This document shows, piece after piece, positions 34,940 to 43,704 of a DNA stretch of 64,000 nt (its first letter is position 1; every line of letters begins with the position of its first letter). The position numbers and the translations under genes are program-made. The DNA comes from an uncultured Porphyromonadaceae bacterium. Its GTDB lineage: Bacteria > Bacteroidota > Bacteroidia > Bacteroidales > Muribaculaceae. The stretch is from positions 18,257-82,256 of the forward strand of contig CABUVO010000020.1 of NCBI GenBank assembly GCA_902495075.1, given 5' to 3'. The notes beneath the pieces are model-generated. The model was not told the DNA's origin. It did no database searches and saw nothing but the letters and a program-made list of their open reading frames with translations.

Positions 34940-35087
34940 TTTTAGGTTAGTTTAAATTAATGCGATTAGATTTATACTATATATTGATGTAATCGTAAAT
35001 TATGAAGGAGAATCACGGAGAAAAAACATGTTTTATAACATAAATTAACTTTCTTGAATATTGCGAGGTCGATAAAGATTTTTATTG

Positions 35088-35095
35088 TAATTTTG
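35088..35095 (+). promoter_or_regulatory. -7 element of the ECF sigma gene
   Basis: TAATTTTG matches TAnnTTTG. A TTG lies 24 bp upstream, longer than usual, so only the -7 box is claimed. Its position shows that the GTG at 35095 cannot be the translation start and supports ATG 35113. Confidence 0.5.
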
Positions 35096-35112
35096 TGCCC
35101 TCGCAAAGGTTT

Positions 35113-35691
35113 ATGGATACCGATAGGAATAAAGAAATAGAGCAAAGTTTGGCTGCCTCCTTAAAAAAAGGATCAGTCGAGGCATTCGACACAATATACA
35201 AGATGTATGCTTCCAAATTGCTGGGATATGTATCGCAAGCAACCCGTAATAAGGAAGATGCTGAAGAAATTGTGCACGATATATTTCTTGATTTATGGAA
35301 GAGTAGAGAAAGATTGCAGTTAGATAAAGGTTTTAAGGTTCTCTTATTTTCGTTAGCTTATCGACGAAGAATAGATTATTTTAGGAAGCATCTTAAATCT
35401 CCTATATTCGAGGATTATGCAAATTTTCAGAACGATCTTGTAACAACGGATGACCGACCATTGGAATATAATGATTTCTTAAAGATATTTCGTAAAGCTC
35501 TCGAATGTCTTCCGGAAAAATACAAGAGAATAATAATCCTTTCCAGATTCGAAGAGCTGACTAATAAAGAAATTGCTAAAAAAATGAATATAAAAGAAAG
35601 AACGGTCGCCAATGAGTTGTCTTTGGCTCTTAAGTACCTGAAGAGTGAACTTGATAGGATCAAGTCTAAATTATATTCAGATTTATTTTGA
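35113..35691 (+). CDS. ECF-type RNA polymerase sigma factor of the second SusC/D locus
   Basis: Starting at ATG 35113 (MDTDRNKEIEQ), the product is 192 residues. An in-frame GTG at 35095 overlaps the -7 promoter box and is rejected. Region 2 (AFDTIYKMYASKLLGYVSQATRNKEDAEEIVHDIFLDLW in outline, about residues 18-60) and region 4 (LPEKYKRIIILSRFEELTNKEIAKKMNIKERTV, about 130-165) are typical for Bacteroidetes ECF sigma factors. It is followed by fecR (26-bp gap) and faces the SusC gene, the canonical transmembrane signalling arrangement: ligand-bound SusC STN, FecR, sigma, transcription of susCD and the GDPDs. Confidence 0.93.
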   Translation: MDTDRNKEIEQSLAASLKKGSVEAFDTIYKMYASKLLGYVSQATRNKEDAEEIVHDIFLDLWKSRERLQLDKGFKVLLFSLAYRRRIDYFRKHLKSPIFEDYANFQNDLVTTDDRPLEYNDFLKIFRKALECLPEKYKRIIILSRFEELTNKEIAKKMNIKERTVANELSLALKYLKSELDRIKSKLYSDLF

Positions 35692-35717
35692 TAACCCAAA
35701 TGAATTAACAGAGACTT

Positions 35718-36686
35718 ATGGATAATATCGTTGAAAGATTCAAGAATGGGCACTTCAATAAGGAGGAATACGAGGTTATGCGGAAAGAGATAGACTCTAT
35801 GTCGGATAAAATGTTGGATGAGCAACTTAATATGGCTGAAATGTCTCATGAATTCTCGGAAACTGAAATCGATGATTTGCGAGAACAGTTGGACAGAGAG
35901 ATAAGACATGAAGCCGGAAAGGATCGCTGGTATCGTGTTCTTGGATGGGCAGCCGCAGTAATGTTGCCAATGCTTGCATGCGTCACAGCTTTATGGGTAT
36001 CCACACGCGTAGAATTAGATAAATGTGAAGATATTCTGGCAAATGAGATTGATATATCCACTTCTGCCGGTGAATGGGTTGATGCTGCGCTACCTGATGG
36101 TTCGCGTGTGAATTTAGGTCCAAAGTCGACACTCACTTATACCCTTGGAGCTTTTAATGCGAGTTCACGAAAGATATCTTATTCGGGAGAAGGAATTTTC
36201 AATATTGCCAAAAAAACGGATTCACCTTTTATTCTAAGTACGTCAGGTTTTGAAATTAGGGTATTAGGCACAGAATTCTCGCTAATGTCACGACAAGACA
36301 AAACACATTCCGAGATTCATCTTATATCCGGGTCGATAGAGTTACAATCTTTATCAACCGGTAATAAACTTAAAATGTGTCCTGGAGAAACAGCTATGGT
36401 AGATAATTCTGATGGAGAAATAAAGATATTAGATGTAAAGTCTGCAAAGAAGATTTCGGCTGGAGGAAATATTATGTATTTTAATTCTTCTCCAATTGCA
36501 GAGGTTATTGAACAATTGTGTTTGTATTATGGATTTGAGTTTGTCCTTGACAAAACTGTGCCGAACATAACGTTCACCGGTTCTCTTGTAAAAGATAATT
36601 TGAAAGAAGTTGAATTTGTTCTTGAGACCACAATGGGACTTAAATTTCAAACAAAAGACGATAAACATATTTTGGTGGTCAGATGA
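35718..36686 (+). CDS. FecR-family anti-sigma factor
   Basis: A 322-residue protein: short cytoplasmic N-terminus (1-74), single transmembrane helix at about 76-96 (VLGWAAAVMLPMLACVTALWV), FecR domain (about 115-215, ALPDGSRVNLGPKSTLTY and GEGIFNIAKKTDSPF) and DUF4974 C-terminal domain (about 250-322, FNSSPIAEVIEQLCLYYGF). It pairs with the sigma factor directly upstream and the STN domain of the divergent SusC. A hairpin terminator follows at 36719. Confidence 0.93.
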   Translation: MDNIVERFKNGHFNKEEYEVMRKEIDSMSDKMLDEQLNMAEMSHEFSETEIDDLREQLDREIRHEAGKDRWYRVLGWAAAVMLPMLACVTALWVSTRVELDKCEDILANEIDISTSAGEWVDAALPDGSRVNLGPKSTLTYTLGAFNASSRKISYSGEGIFNIAKKTDSPFILSTSGFEIRVLGTEFSLMSRQDKTHSEIHLISGSIELQSLSTGNKLKMCPGETAMVDNSDGEIKILDVKSAKKISAGGNIMYFNSSPIAEVIEQLCLYYGFEFVLDKTVPNITFTGSLVKDNLKEVEFVLETTMGLKFQTKDDKHILVVR

Positions 36687-36718
36687 TTTTATCAATAGCT
36701 TAGAATATTATACAACGC

Positions 36719-36757
36719 GAATGCGGCCGATTTCGCAACCAGCCGCATTCAAGTGTT
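36719..36757 (+). terminator. Terminator after fecR
   Basis: Arms GAATGCGGC (36719-36727) and GCCGCATTC (36742-36750) with trailing AAGTGTTTT. Sequence is clearly related to the perfect terminator at 26345-26382, with the left inner arm decayed. Confidence 0.7.
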
Positions 36758-37101
36758 TTCCATAATACTTTTTCGAACTAACCTAACATCATGAAACGAT
36801 TTTCTTTATACCTATAGAACATCGCTGTTCGAAAAAAGTTCAAAATGGTATGAAAAAAACTTATAATCGACCTCTTTGAGGTTCGCAGCGTCATGTAGAA
36901 GAGGGGGCAACGCGAAGGTTCAAAGTGAATAAATGTGAAAAGATATAATAAGGGAGGAGCAGGGGCGTTATATTGTTATTGCTATGTTAGCTGGAACTTA
37001 CGGCTAATCGAGTCAAACCAGATAAACTTTTAAACTCTTAAATTTTAAGTTGAAGCTTGCGAAACTTAAATCAATAAATTTACAACTAATTGAGAATAAG
37101 A
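36758..37101. other. Intergenic stretch with inverted and dispersed repeats
   Basis: Contains an inverted repeat with TTTTTCGAAC (36769-36778) and its complement (36829-36838) enclosing a nine-codon MKRFSLYL-type frame that looks like a gene-start relic, and the second copy of a dispersed repeat (37023-37072). No complete gene. Confidence 0.5.
37023..37072 (-). repeat. Dispersed intergenic repeat, copy 2
   Basis: Reverse-complement relative of 2562-2610, sharing the core TTTAAGTTGAAGCTTGCGAA and flanking TTTAAA-rich words. Located just upstream of the lipoprotein gene. Confidence 0.6.
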
Positions 37102-38016
37102 ATGAAAAAATTACTTTTTGTGGCAACTGCGGCTGCGCTCATGACGCTTGCTTCTTGCAAAAATAATGATAGCGTTTCTACGCTTACGCTGCCTGTGACT
37201 GCTTATAACCTGATTACAAATACTCTTGATGGAGGAGAACCTGTCGTAGCCGGATCTGTTTACAGATTTAATTTCGATATGGTGGCAGGTACTACGACAA
37301 TGGGTACTGAGTTGCCTATGGGCACCGGCAACATTTCGTTTGTGACCGGCACGATGCCATTCACTACAGGCATGTATCAATTTGAAAACAATTACTACCA
37401 GATCATTAACGTTGAAAAGCTTCAGGCTGGAACAACCTCAACTCAGGAGAATATAACCGATCTTGAATGTCAGCTGACCCCCATGGCATATATGCCTCCT
37501 CAGGTGCAAGGTGCCCCCGCTGTTTCCTATCCTTCTGATTACAGGTATTCGATTATGCATTACAATATTGGTGCTTATCGCGTGCGCACTTTCTGGTCTG
37601 ACATGACATTCCGAGGTGAGACAACAGCTTCTTATGCCGACAAAGATGGTGTGCAGAAGAGTTTCCTCAATAAGGACATGATGTATCGTGTAATCCTTAA
37701 TATTAAAGAAAAGACTGCAACTGTTGTGCTTTATAATGTGAAGCTTTCAGAGGAAGTTAATCAGACAGTAAATAATATGGTTCTCGAAAAACTTCCTGTT
37801 TCGTTTAATGCATCAGGTATTCATGTTAATGGATCGGATATTGTTGCCAAGGTTTACGAGAATGGCACCGCAACTCCCAATTCCGAGTATACTTTTGACA
37901 ACTTCAGCTGCGATATTATGGGAGAACTGACATCCGCATCGATTCTTTACAAAATAGCCGGCAAGAATAATGGACAGTTCTCGGGTAATTGGATTACCAA
38001 GGTAGGTAAGGAGTAA
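37102..38016 (+). CDS. Lipoprotein of unknown function
   Basis: The start is ATG 37102 (MKKLLFVATAAALMTLASC); an upstream TTG frame extension of four codons is rejected. The lipobox LASC at about residue 19 predicts outer-membrane anchoring. The 304-residue mature part is beta-rich and threonine/asparagine-rich with no enzyme motif recognised (TAYNLITNTLDGG, repeated Gly-Thr stretches, VGKE end). Two similar-sized halves with related strand patterns suggest a duplicated domain. It is monocistronic, ending at a strong terminator. Confidence 0.75.
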   Translation: MKKLLFVATAAALMTLASCKNNDSVSTLTLPVTAYNLITNTLDGGEPVVAGSVYRFNFDMVAGTTTMGTELPMGTGNISFVTGTMPFTTGMYQFENNYYQIINVEKLQAGTTSTQENITDLECQLTPMAYMPPQVQGAPAVSYPSDYRYSIMHYNIGAYRVRTFWSDMTFRGETTASYADKDGVQKSFLNKDMMYRVILNIKEKTATVVLYNVKLSEEVNQTVNNMVLEKLPVSFNASGIHVNGSDIVAKVYENGTATPNSEYTFDNFSCDIMGELTSASILYKIAGKNNGQFSGNWITKVGKE

Positions 38017-38036
38017 AAAACATGATGATATTGATT

Positions 38037-38070
38037 AAAATGCGTTTCCTTTGAGGAAGCGCATTTTTTT
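38037..38070 (+). terminator. Terminator after the lipoprotein gene
   Basis: A 13-bp stem with one G-U pair (38037-38049 with 38055-38067) and a run of seven T residues. Confidence 0.9.
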
Positions 38071-38167
38071 ATCAATACCACCATCTGGATATTTCGGTTT
38101 TCATTTGTGCCATTCCGGAATATTCCCGGAATATTTCACATTTTTTAAGGTTTTGCGCAAAAAATGG

Positions 38168-38198
38168 TTTGTCGGATAGAGAAAAATTAGTACCTTTG
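38168..38198 (+). promoter_or_regulatory. Promoter of the nuo-atp superoperon
   Basis: TTTG at 38168-38171 and TACCTTTG at 38191-38198 with a 19-bp spacer match the Bacteroidetes consensus. It is the only good promoter match noticed ahead of nuoA; the leader is about 75 nt. Confidence 0.8.
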
Positions 38199-38281
38199 CA
38201 GATAAGTTTACCCCTCCAGAAGGGCAAAACTTGTGATATTAAAACCGGATTTTAGACTAACATATTAAACTATAAGCAGAT

Positions 38282-38653
38282 ATGAATCTATTGCTGGAGA
38301 TAGGCAATGGCGCGTTGTCGGTGACGGCAGTTCTCACGGGTATCGGACTCGTGTTTGCGGCGCTCCTTATAGCCAAACTGATTTCTCCGAGATCTTTTTC
38401 AGTAAGAAAATCTGAACCATATGAGTGTGGTATTCCTACTCGTGGAGAATCAATGATTCAGTTTAAGGCAGGATATTATATTTTCGCAATCCTGTTTCTT
38501 ATTTTCGATGTTGAGACAGTGTTCCTATGGCCATGGTCGGTAGTAATGCGCGGACTTGGTCCCCAGGGTCTTCTATGCATCGCTATTTTTATGTTTGTGC
38601 TGATAATGGGTCTGGCCTATGCCTGGAAGAAAGGAGCTTTGAAATGGGAGTAG
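38282..38653 (+). CDS. nuoA: NADH-quinone oxidoreductase subunit A
   Basis: A 123-residue protein with three transmembrane helices and the conserved YECGIP segment around residue 47 followed by FKAGYYIFAILFLIFDVETVFLWPW, the family signature at the quinone-site loop. It is part of the membrane arm of complex I. The last codons overlap the start of nuoB by 10 bp. Confidence 0.97.
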   Translation: MNLLLEIGNGALSVTAVLTGIGLVFAALLIAKLISPRSFSVRKSEPYECGIPTRGESMIQFKAGYYIFAILFLIFDVETVFLWPWSVVMRGLGPQGLLCIAIFMFVLIMGLAYAWKKGALKWE

Positions 38654-39258
38654 ACAAGATTAAAAGCATGACGCGTGAGGACTTCAAGGATAACGAGTAT
38701 ATCGATAAACTTGTAGACGAACTCAATGCAACCGGCGCCAACGTGGTTGTCGGCAAATTTGATGAACTTATTAACTGGGGTATTTCCAATTCGTTATGGC
38801 CTCTGTGTTTCGGCACAAGTTGCTGTGCGATTGAGTTCATGAGTCTTGGAGCAGCCCGTTATGACATGGCGCGTTTCGGATTCGAGGTTGCACGTAACTC
38901 TCCCCGCCAGGCGGATTATGTTATGGTGCAGGGAACAATCGTTCACCGCATGGCTCCTGTGATGCGTCGTCTATACGAGCAGCTTGCCGAGCCTAAGTAT
39001 GTGATTGCTTGCGGCGGTTGCGCAGTTTCGGGCGGTCCATTCAAGAATTCATATTGTGTGGTTCCCGGTGTTGACCAGATTCTCCCGGTTGATGTATATA
39101 TCCCGGGATGTCCTCCACGTCCGGAGGCAATGTTCTATGGTCTGATGCAGCTTCAGCGCAAGATCAAAGTGCAGAAATTCTTCGGTGGCACAAACCGCAA
39201 GGAGAAGATAGAGGAATTTTTCGCCGAGCATCCAGAGGAGAGGGGTGAGATCGGATAA
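38644..39258 (+). CDS. nuoB: NADH-quinone oxidoreductase subunit B
   Basis: The start ATG 38644 (MGVDKIKSM) overlaps nuoA; the much longer open frame upstream is a nuoA shadow. The 204-residue subunit carries the N2 [4Fe-4S] ligands: tandem cysteines 60-61 (GTSCCAIE), one in ACGGCAVSGG and one in IPGCPPRPE. It passes electrons to quinone at the peripheral/membrane arm junction. Confidence 0.97.
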   Translation: MGVDKIKSMTREDFKDNEYIDKLVDELNATGANVVVGKFDELINWGISNSLWPLCFGTSCCAIEFMSLGAARYDMARFGFEVARNSPRQADYVMVQGTIVHRMAPVMRRLYEQLAEPKYVIACGGCAVSGGPFKNSYCVVPGVDQILPVDVYIPGCPPRPEAMFYGLMQLQRKIKVQKFFGGTNRKEKIEEFFAEHPEERGEIG

Positions 39259-39294
39259 TACATTGAAAAGTATTTAGACGCATTGACTTTAACC

Positions 39295-40926
39295 ATGAGC
39301 GATATAAAAGAAATTATCGGCAAGATTTGTCCGGACGCTACCTTTGAAGAAGGGGAGTGTCTTTTGGTGAATGTTCCCGAAAAGAAGTGGTATCCGTTGG
39401 CGAAAAGCCTCAAGGAGAATAAAGATCTCGATTTCGATGTTCTTTCAGCCGTAGTAGGTATGGACTGGAAAGAGACAATCGGAGTTGTATATTATCTTAC
39501 CTCCACCTCCCATAACTGGGGGATGGTGGCTGTAAAAGTGGAAGCTGAAAACAGAGACGATGCCTATATCCATAGCGTGAGCGATCTTTGGAAAGTAGCT
39601 AATTTCCAGGAACGTGAAGTTTACGACATGTTCGGCATCAAGTTTATCAACCATCCCGACATGCGACGCTTCTTCCTTCGCAATGATTGGGTGGGTCATC
39701 CACTACGTAAAGATTATGACGCGAATCCCGAATTGAATCCCATCCGTCTCGAGGATGAGAAAAACGAGGACGATTCGCGTGTTTTTGTGGAGGATGCCGA
39801 CGGTAAGATCAAAGAGGAGTCCCGCAAGGTGTTTAATGAGGATGAATATGTAGTGAATATCGGTCCGCAGCATCCCTCGACTCATGGTGTGATGCGTTTC
39901 CGCGCTTCTCTTGACGGAGAGATCGTGAAGAAAGTGGATGTGGTTTCCGGTTATATCCACAGGGGAATCGAAAAGCTGACCGAGGGAATGACATATCCCC
40001 AGATTCTTCATTTCACCGACCGAATGGATTATATGTCGGCTCATCAGAACCGTCATTGTCTCTGCGCGTGCATAGAGAAAGCCATGGGTCTTGAGATTCC
40101 CAAGAGGGCACAGGTGATCCGCACGATGATGGATGAGCTTATGAGAATAAGTTCTCACCTCCTTTCATTCGGCTGCACCGCTATGGACCTTGGAGCTACA
40201 ACAGCCTTCTTCTATGGCTTCCGTGAGCGCGAGATGGTTCTTGATATTTTCGAGAAAACATGTGGCGCGCGCATGTCGATGAACTATAACGTTATCGGCG
40301 GTGTGATTGCTGATCTTCATCCTGATTTCGTAAAAGACGTTAAGCACCTCATCGAGATTATGCCTGAGCGTCTTAAAGAATATCATAAAGTGTTCTCAGG
40401 CAACCTTATAGCCAAGAATCGTCTTGTTGGCGTAGGTATGTTGAGCAAAGAGGATGCTATCAATTATGCAATAACCGGTCCGAGCGGACGCGGATCCAAC
40501 TGGAGCTGCGACTGCCGCAAGAAACATCCTTACGCAGCATATGCGGATGTTGAGTTTGATGAGGTATTGCTCGACGGTTGTGATTCATATTCCCGCTACA
40601 TGGTCCGCATGAAAGAGATTGAGCAGAGCTGCAGAATCCTCGAACAGCTTGTTGATCGTATTCCTGAGGGTGATATCCGTGCGCAGGTCCCGAAGATTAT
40701 CAAGCTTCCGGCAGGTCGCTGGTATCAGCAGGTTGAGGCAAGTCGTGGAACCTTCGGAGTGTATATCGAATCTACAGGGGAAAAGAATCCTTATCGCGTT
40801 CACTTCCAGAGCCCATGTTTCAACCTCGTAGGTGTAATGGATCTCACATGTTCGGGATATATGATCGCCGACTTGATTACGATTGGCGCCGCCCTTGACT
40901 TTGTGATCCCGGATATCGATCGCTGA
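39295..40926 (+). CDS. nuoCD: Fused NADH-quinone oxidoreductase subunits C and D
   Basis: ATG 39295 (MSDIKEIIG) is preferred over an in-frame TTG four codons upstream. Residues 1-150 are the NuoC part (FQEREVYDMFGIKFINHPDMRR, the 30-kDa signature). Residues about 185-543 are NuoD (NIGPQHPSTHGVMRF, YIHRGIEKLTEGMTY, the 49-kDa quinone-site sequence), ending GAALDFVIPDIDR. The fusion is common in Bacteroidetes. The D half builds the quinone cavity with NuoB. Confidence 0.96.
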   Translation: MSDIKEIIGKICPDATFEEGECLLVNVPEKKWYPLAKSLKENKDLDFDVLSAVVGMDWKETIGVVYYLTSTSHNWGMVAVKVEAENRDDAYIHSVSDLWKVANFQEREVYDMFGIKFINHPDMRRFFLRNDWVGHPLRKDYDANPELNPIRLEDEKNEDDSRVFVEDADGKIKEESRKVFNEDEYVVNIGPQHPSTHGVMRFRASLDGEIVKKVDVVSGYIHRGIEKLTEGMTYPQILHFTDRMDYMSAHQNRHCLCACIEKAMGLEIPKRAQVIRTMMDELMRISSHLLSFGCTAMDLGATTAFFYGFREREMVLDIFEKTCGARMSMNYNVIGGVIADLHPDFVKDVKHLIEIMPERLKEYHKVFSGNLIAKNRLVGVGMLSKEDAINYAITGPSGRGSNWSCDCRKKHPYAAYADVEFDEVLLDGCDSYSRYMVRMKEIEQSCRILEQLVDRIPEGDIRAQVPKIIKLPAGRWYQQVEASRGTFGVYIESTGEKNPYRVHFQSPCFNLVGVMDLTCSGYMIADLITIGAALDFVIPDIDR

Positions 40927-41001
40927 TGATGGGTGATCCGAAAAATGAATCGAATTAGACAAATACAATAAGCGTATAATCCAAATAAGAGAATAATCAA
41001 T

Positions 41002-42081
41002 ATGTTTGATTTCGGAAAATGGACATCTGCATTCAACAGTCTGCTTCTCGGCACAGGCATGCCTGAGTGGGCTGCGGTCTTGATTGAATGTGTGATCATA
41101 GCGGTTTTGGTGCTTGCCACATATACCGTGTTAGCTCTTTTCTATATTCTTTACGAGCGTAAGCTTTGCGCCTGGTTTCAGTGCCGTCTCGGTCCGATGC
41201 GTGTCGGAAAGTGGGGTTTGCTCCAGGTGTTTGCCGATATGTTCAAGATTCTTATCAAAGAGCTTATCTGCCTTAAGGGCACTGACAGATTCCTCTTCAA
41301 GCTTGCTCCTTATATCGTGATCACATCTTCTGTCACGATGCTTGCCTGCTTGCCCTGGGGAAACGGACTCCAGATAATTGACTGGAACATCGGTATTTTC
41401 TTCATCCTCGCTGTTTCATCTGTCGGCGTGTTGGGTATTCTCCTCGCCGGTTGGGCATCCAATAATAAGTACACACTTATCGGTGCGATGCGAAGCGGCG
41501 CGCAGATGATCAGTTATGAGCTTTCTCTCGGAATCTCGCTGATGACAATCTGTGTGTTCGCAGGCACGATGAATATTTCAGAGCTCGTAGCAGAGCAGGA
41601 GAGTGCATGGTTCCTTTTCCGCGGACATATCCCGGCGATCATCGCGTTCATAATTTATGTGATTGCAGCAACCGCCGAGACCAACCGTGGTCCCTTCGAC
41701 CTTCCTGAGGCAGAACATGAGCTTACCGCCGGTTATCATACGGAGTATTCAGGTATTCATTTCGGTTTCTTCTACCTTGCCGAATACCTTAACCTCTTTA
41801 TTGTATCCGGAATTGCAACTCTGATGTTCCTTGGTGGCTGGATGCCTCTGCATATACCGGGCTGGGAAGCATTCAACAATATCATGAACTACATCCCGTC
41901 CATAGTATGGTTCCTTGCCAAGGCTTTCTTCATCTCTTTTGTGATTATCTGGTTTAAGTGGACATTCCCGCGCGTGCGTATCGACCAGATGCTTGCATTC
42001 GAGTGGAAATATCTTATGCCTTTCTCACTTGCCAATCTCATTCTGATGGCTGTGTTCGTGGCATTCGGATGGCATTTCTAA
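41002..42081 (+). CDS. nuoH: NADH-quinone oxidoreductase subunit H
   Basis: A 359-residue membrane subunit with about eight helices and hallmark sequences ERKLCAWFQCRLGPMRVG near residue 50, AETNRGPFDLPEAEHELTAGYHTEYSG in the centre, and RVRIDQMLAFEWKYLMP near the end. It forms part of the quinone channel. It is the last nuo gene before the inserted ATP synthase block. Confidence 0.97.
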   Translation: MFDFGKWTSAFNSLLLGTGMPEWAAVLIECVIIAVLVLATYTVLALFYILYERKLCAWFQCRLGPMRVGKWGLLQVFADMFKILIKELICLKGTDRFLFKLAPYIVITSSVTMLACLPWGNGLQIIDWNIGIFFILAVSSVGVLGILLAGWASNNKYTLIGAMRSGAQMISYELSLGISLMTICVFAGTMNISELVAEQESAWFLFRGHIPAIIAFIIYVIAATAETNRGPFDLPEAEHELTAGYHTEYSGIHFGFFYLAEYLNLFIVSGIATLMFLGGWMPLHIPGWEAFNNIMNYIPSIVWFLAKAFFISFVIIWFKWTFPRVRIDQMLAFEWKYLMPFSLANLILMAVFVAFGWHF

Positions 42082-42106
42082 TTTGAATTAAAAGAAAATA
42101 AAAATA

Positions 42107-42132
42107 GGCTCGCTTCTTCCGGGGAGCGAGCC
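42107..42132 (+). other. GC-rich hairpin at the nuoH-atpD junction
   Basis: Perfect stem GGCTCGCT (42107-42114) with AGCGAGCC (42125-42132). No U-tract follows on the plus strand, so it is more likely an mRNA processing or stability element, or a partial attenuator, than a full terminator. Confidence 0.6.
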
Positions 42133-42154
42133 ATAGAAACAACAGAAAATTAAT

Positions 42155-43657
42155 ATGAGCGCAAATTACGGCACAGTGACCCAGGTGATCGGACCTGTGA
42201 TAGACGTCTCGTTTGAGGGTGGTAAAGAGAATATCCCCCCGATCTACACCGCATTGAAGGTGGAGCGCGACAATGGCGAGGAACTTATCCTCGAGGTTGA
42301 GCAGCATATCGGCGAAGATACCGTCAGATGTGTGGCTATGGAGAGCACCGATGGTGTTCGTCGCGGTGTGAAGGTGTTGAACCTTGACCGTTCAATTGCC
42401 GTGCCCACGGGAAATCAGGTAAAGGGTCGTCTTCTCAACGTAATCGGTGAACCTATCGATATGCTTGGTGAATTGAATCGCGACAATCTGCGCGACATTC
42501 ATCAGCCGGCTCCGGCATTCGAGGATCTTGCCATTTCTCAGGAGATTCTATTCACCGGTATCAAGGTGATCGACCTTCTCGAACCTTATTCAAAAGGTGG
42601 TAAGATCGGTTTGTTCGGTGGTGCCGGTGTGGGCAAGACTGTGCTTATCCAGGAGCTCATCAACAATATTGCCAAAGGACACGACGGTTTCTCTGTATTT
42701 ACCGGAGTTGGAGAGCGTACCCGCGAGGGTAACGACCTTCTGCGTGAGATGATCGAGAGTGGTGTCATCAAATATGGCAAGAAATTCGAAGAGGGAATGG
42801 AGAAAGGGGAGTGGAATCTCTCCGATGTTGACGAAGAGTCGCTCAAGAATTCCCAGTGTACACTTGTGTTCGGTCAGATGAATGAGCCGCCGGGTGCACG
42901 TCTTCGTGTTGCGCTTTCAGGTCTTACGGTAGCCGAGCAGTTCCGCGACAATGATGGCGGCGGCAAAGAGGTGCTTCTCTTTATCGACAATATCTTCCGT
43001 TTCACTCAGGCTGGTTCTGAGGTGTCAGCTCTTCTTGGACGTATGCCATCAGCTGTGGGTTATCAGCCAACTCTTTCTTCAGAGATGGGTGCCCTTCAGG
43101 AGCGAATCACCTCTACCAAGCAGGGTAGTATCACATCCGTTCAGGCTATTTATGTGCCTGCCGACGACTTGACTGACCCGGCACCTGCCACCACCTTCAG
43201 CTTCTTGGACGCAACAACCGTGCTCAACCGTAAGATTGCAGAGCTTGGTATTTATCCGGCTGTAGACCCGCTTGATTCTACCTCCCGAATCCTTGATCCG
43301 AATATCATCGGCGAAGAGCACTATAACGTAGCGCAGGCTGTGAAGCAGCTACTTCAGAAATACAATGAATTGCAGGATATCATCGCGATTCTTGGTGTTG
43401 ACGAACTCAGCGATGAAGATAAGCTTGTTGTGGCACGTGCGCGCAGGGCGCAGCGCTATCTATCGCAGCCGTTCTTCGTGGCAGAACAGTTTACCGGTCT
43501 TCCCGGTGTGATGGTTCCTCTTTCAGAAACTATCCGCGGATTCAAGATGATTCTTTCCGGCGAACTTGATAATCTTCCTGAACAAGCATTCCTGAACGTC
43601 GGCACGATCGATGAGGCAATTGCCAAGGGTAAGAAGATGTTGGAAGAGGTTAAGTAA
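42155..43657 (+). CDS. atpD: ATP synthase F1 subunit beta
   Basis: A 500-residue catalytic subunit with the P-loop GGAGVGKT at 155-162, GERTREGNDL catalytic glutamate/arginine region, the conserved SALLGRMPSAVGYQPTL, and the C-terminal LGVDELSDEDKL (DELSEED motif) used in torque transmission. Heads the atpDCBEFHAG block, 73 bp after nuoH. Confidence 0.98.
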   Translation: MSANYGTVTQVIGPVIDVSFEGGKENIPPIYTALKVERDNGEELILEVEQHIGEDTVRCVAMESTDGVRRGVKVLNLDRSIAVPTGNQVKGRLLNVIGEPIDMLGELNRDNLRDIHQPAPAFEDLAISQEILFTGIKVIDLLEPYSKGGKIGLFGGAGVGKTVLIQELINNIAKGHDGFSVFTGVGERTREGNDLLREMIESGVIKYGKKFEEGMEKGEWNLSDVDEESLKNSQCTLVFGQMNEPPGARLRVALSGLTVAEQFRDNDGGGKEVLLFIDNIFRFTQAGSEVSALLGRMPSAVGYQPTLSSEMGALQERITSTKQGSITSVQAIYVPADDLTDPAPATTFSFLDATTVLNRKIAELGIYPAVDPLDSTSRILDPNIIGEEHYNVAQAVKQLLQKYNELQDIIAILGVDELSDEDKLVVARARRAQRYLSQPFFVAEQFTGLPGVMVPLSETIRGFKMILSGELDNLPEQAFLNVGTIDEAIAKGKKMLEEVK

Positions 43658-43704
43658 ACTTCCGAGACATCAAAAAAATCTTTAATTTTAAATTACAGTA
43701 ATAG

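Noticed and set aside
35095..35112. In-frame GTG start for the second ECF sigma gene
   Set aside because: It lies inside the -7 promoter box; the ATG at 35113 is downstream of the predicted transcription start and matches the family N-terminus.
36787..36813. Nine-codon frame MKRFSLYL as a leader peptide
   Set aside because: It lies inside an inverted repeat with no downstream coding partner close by; more likely a relic of a gene start.
38527..38643. Extended nuoB reading frame
   Set aside because: It is the second frame of nuoA; the conserved NuoB N-terminus begins at 38644.
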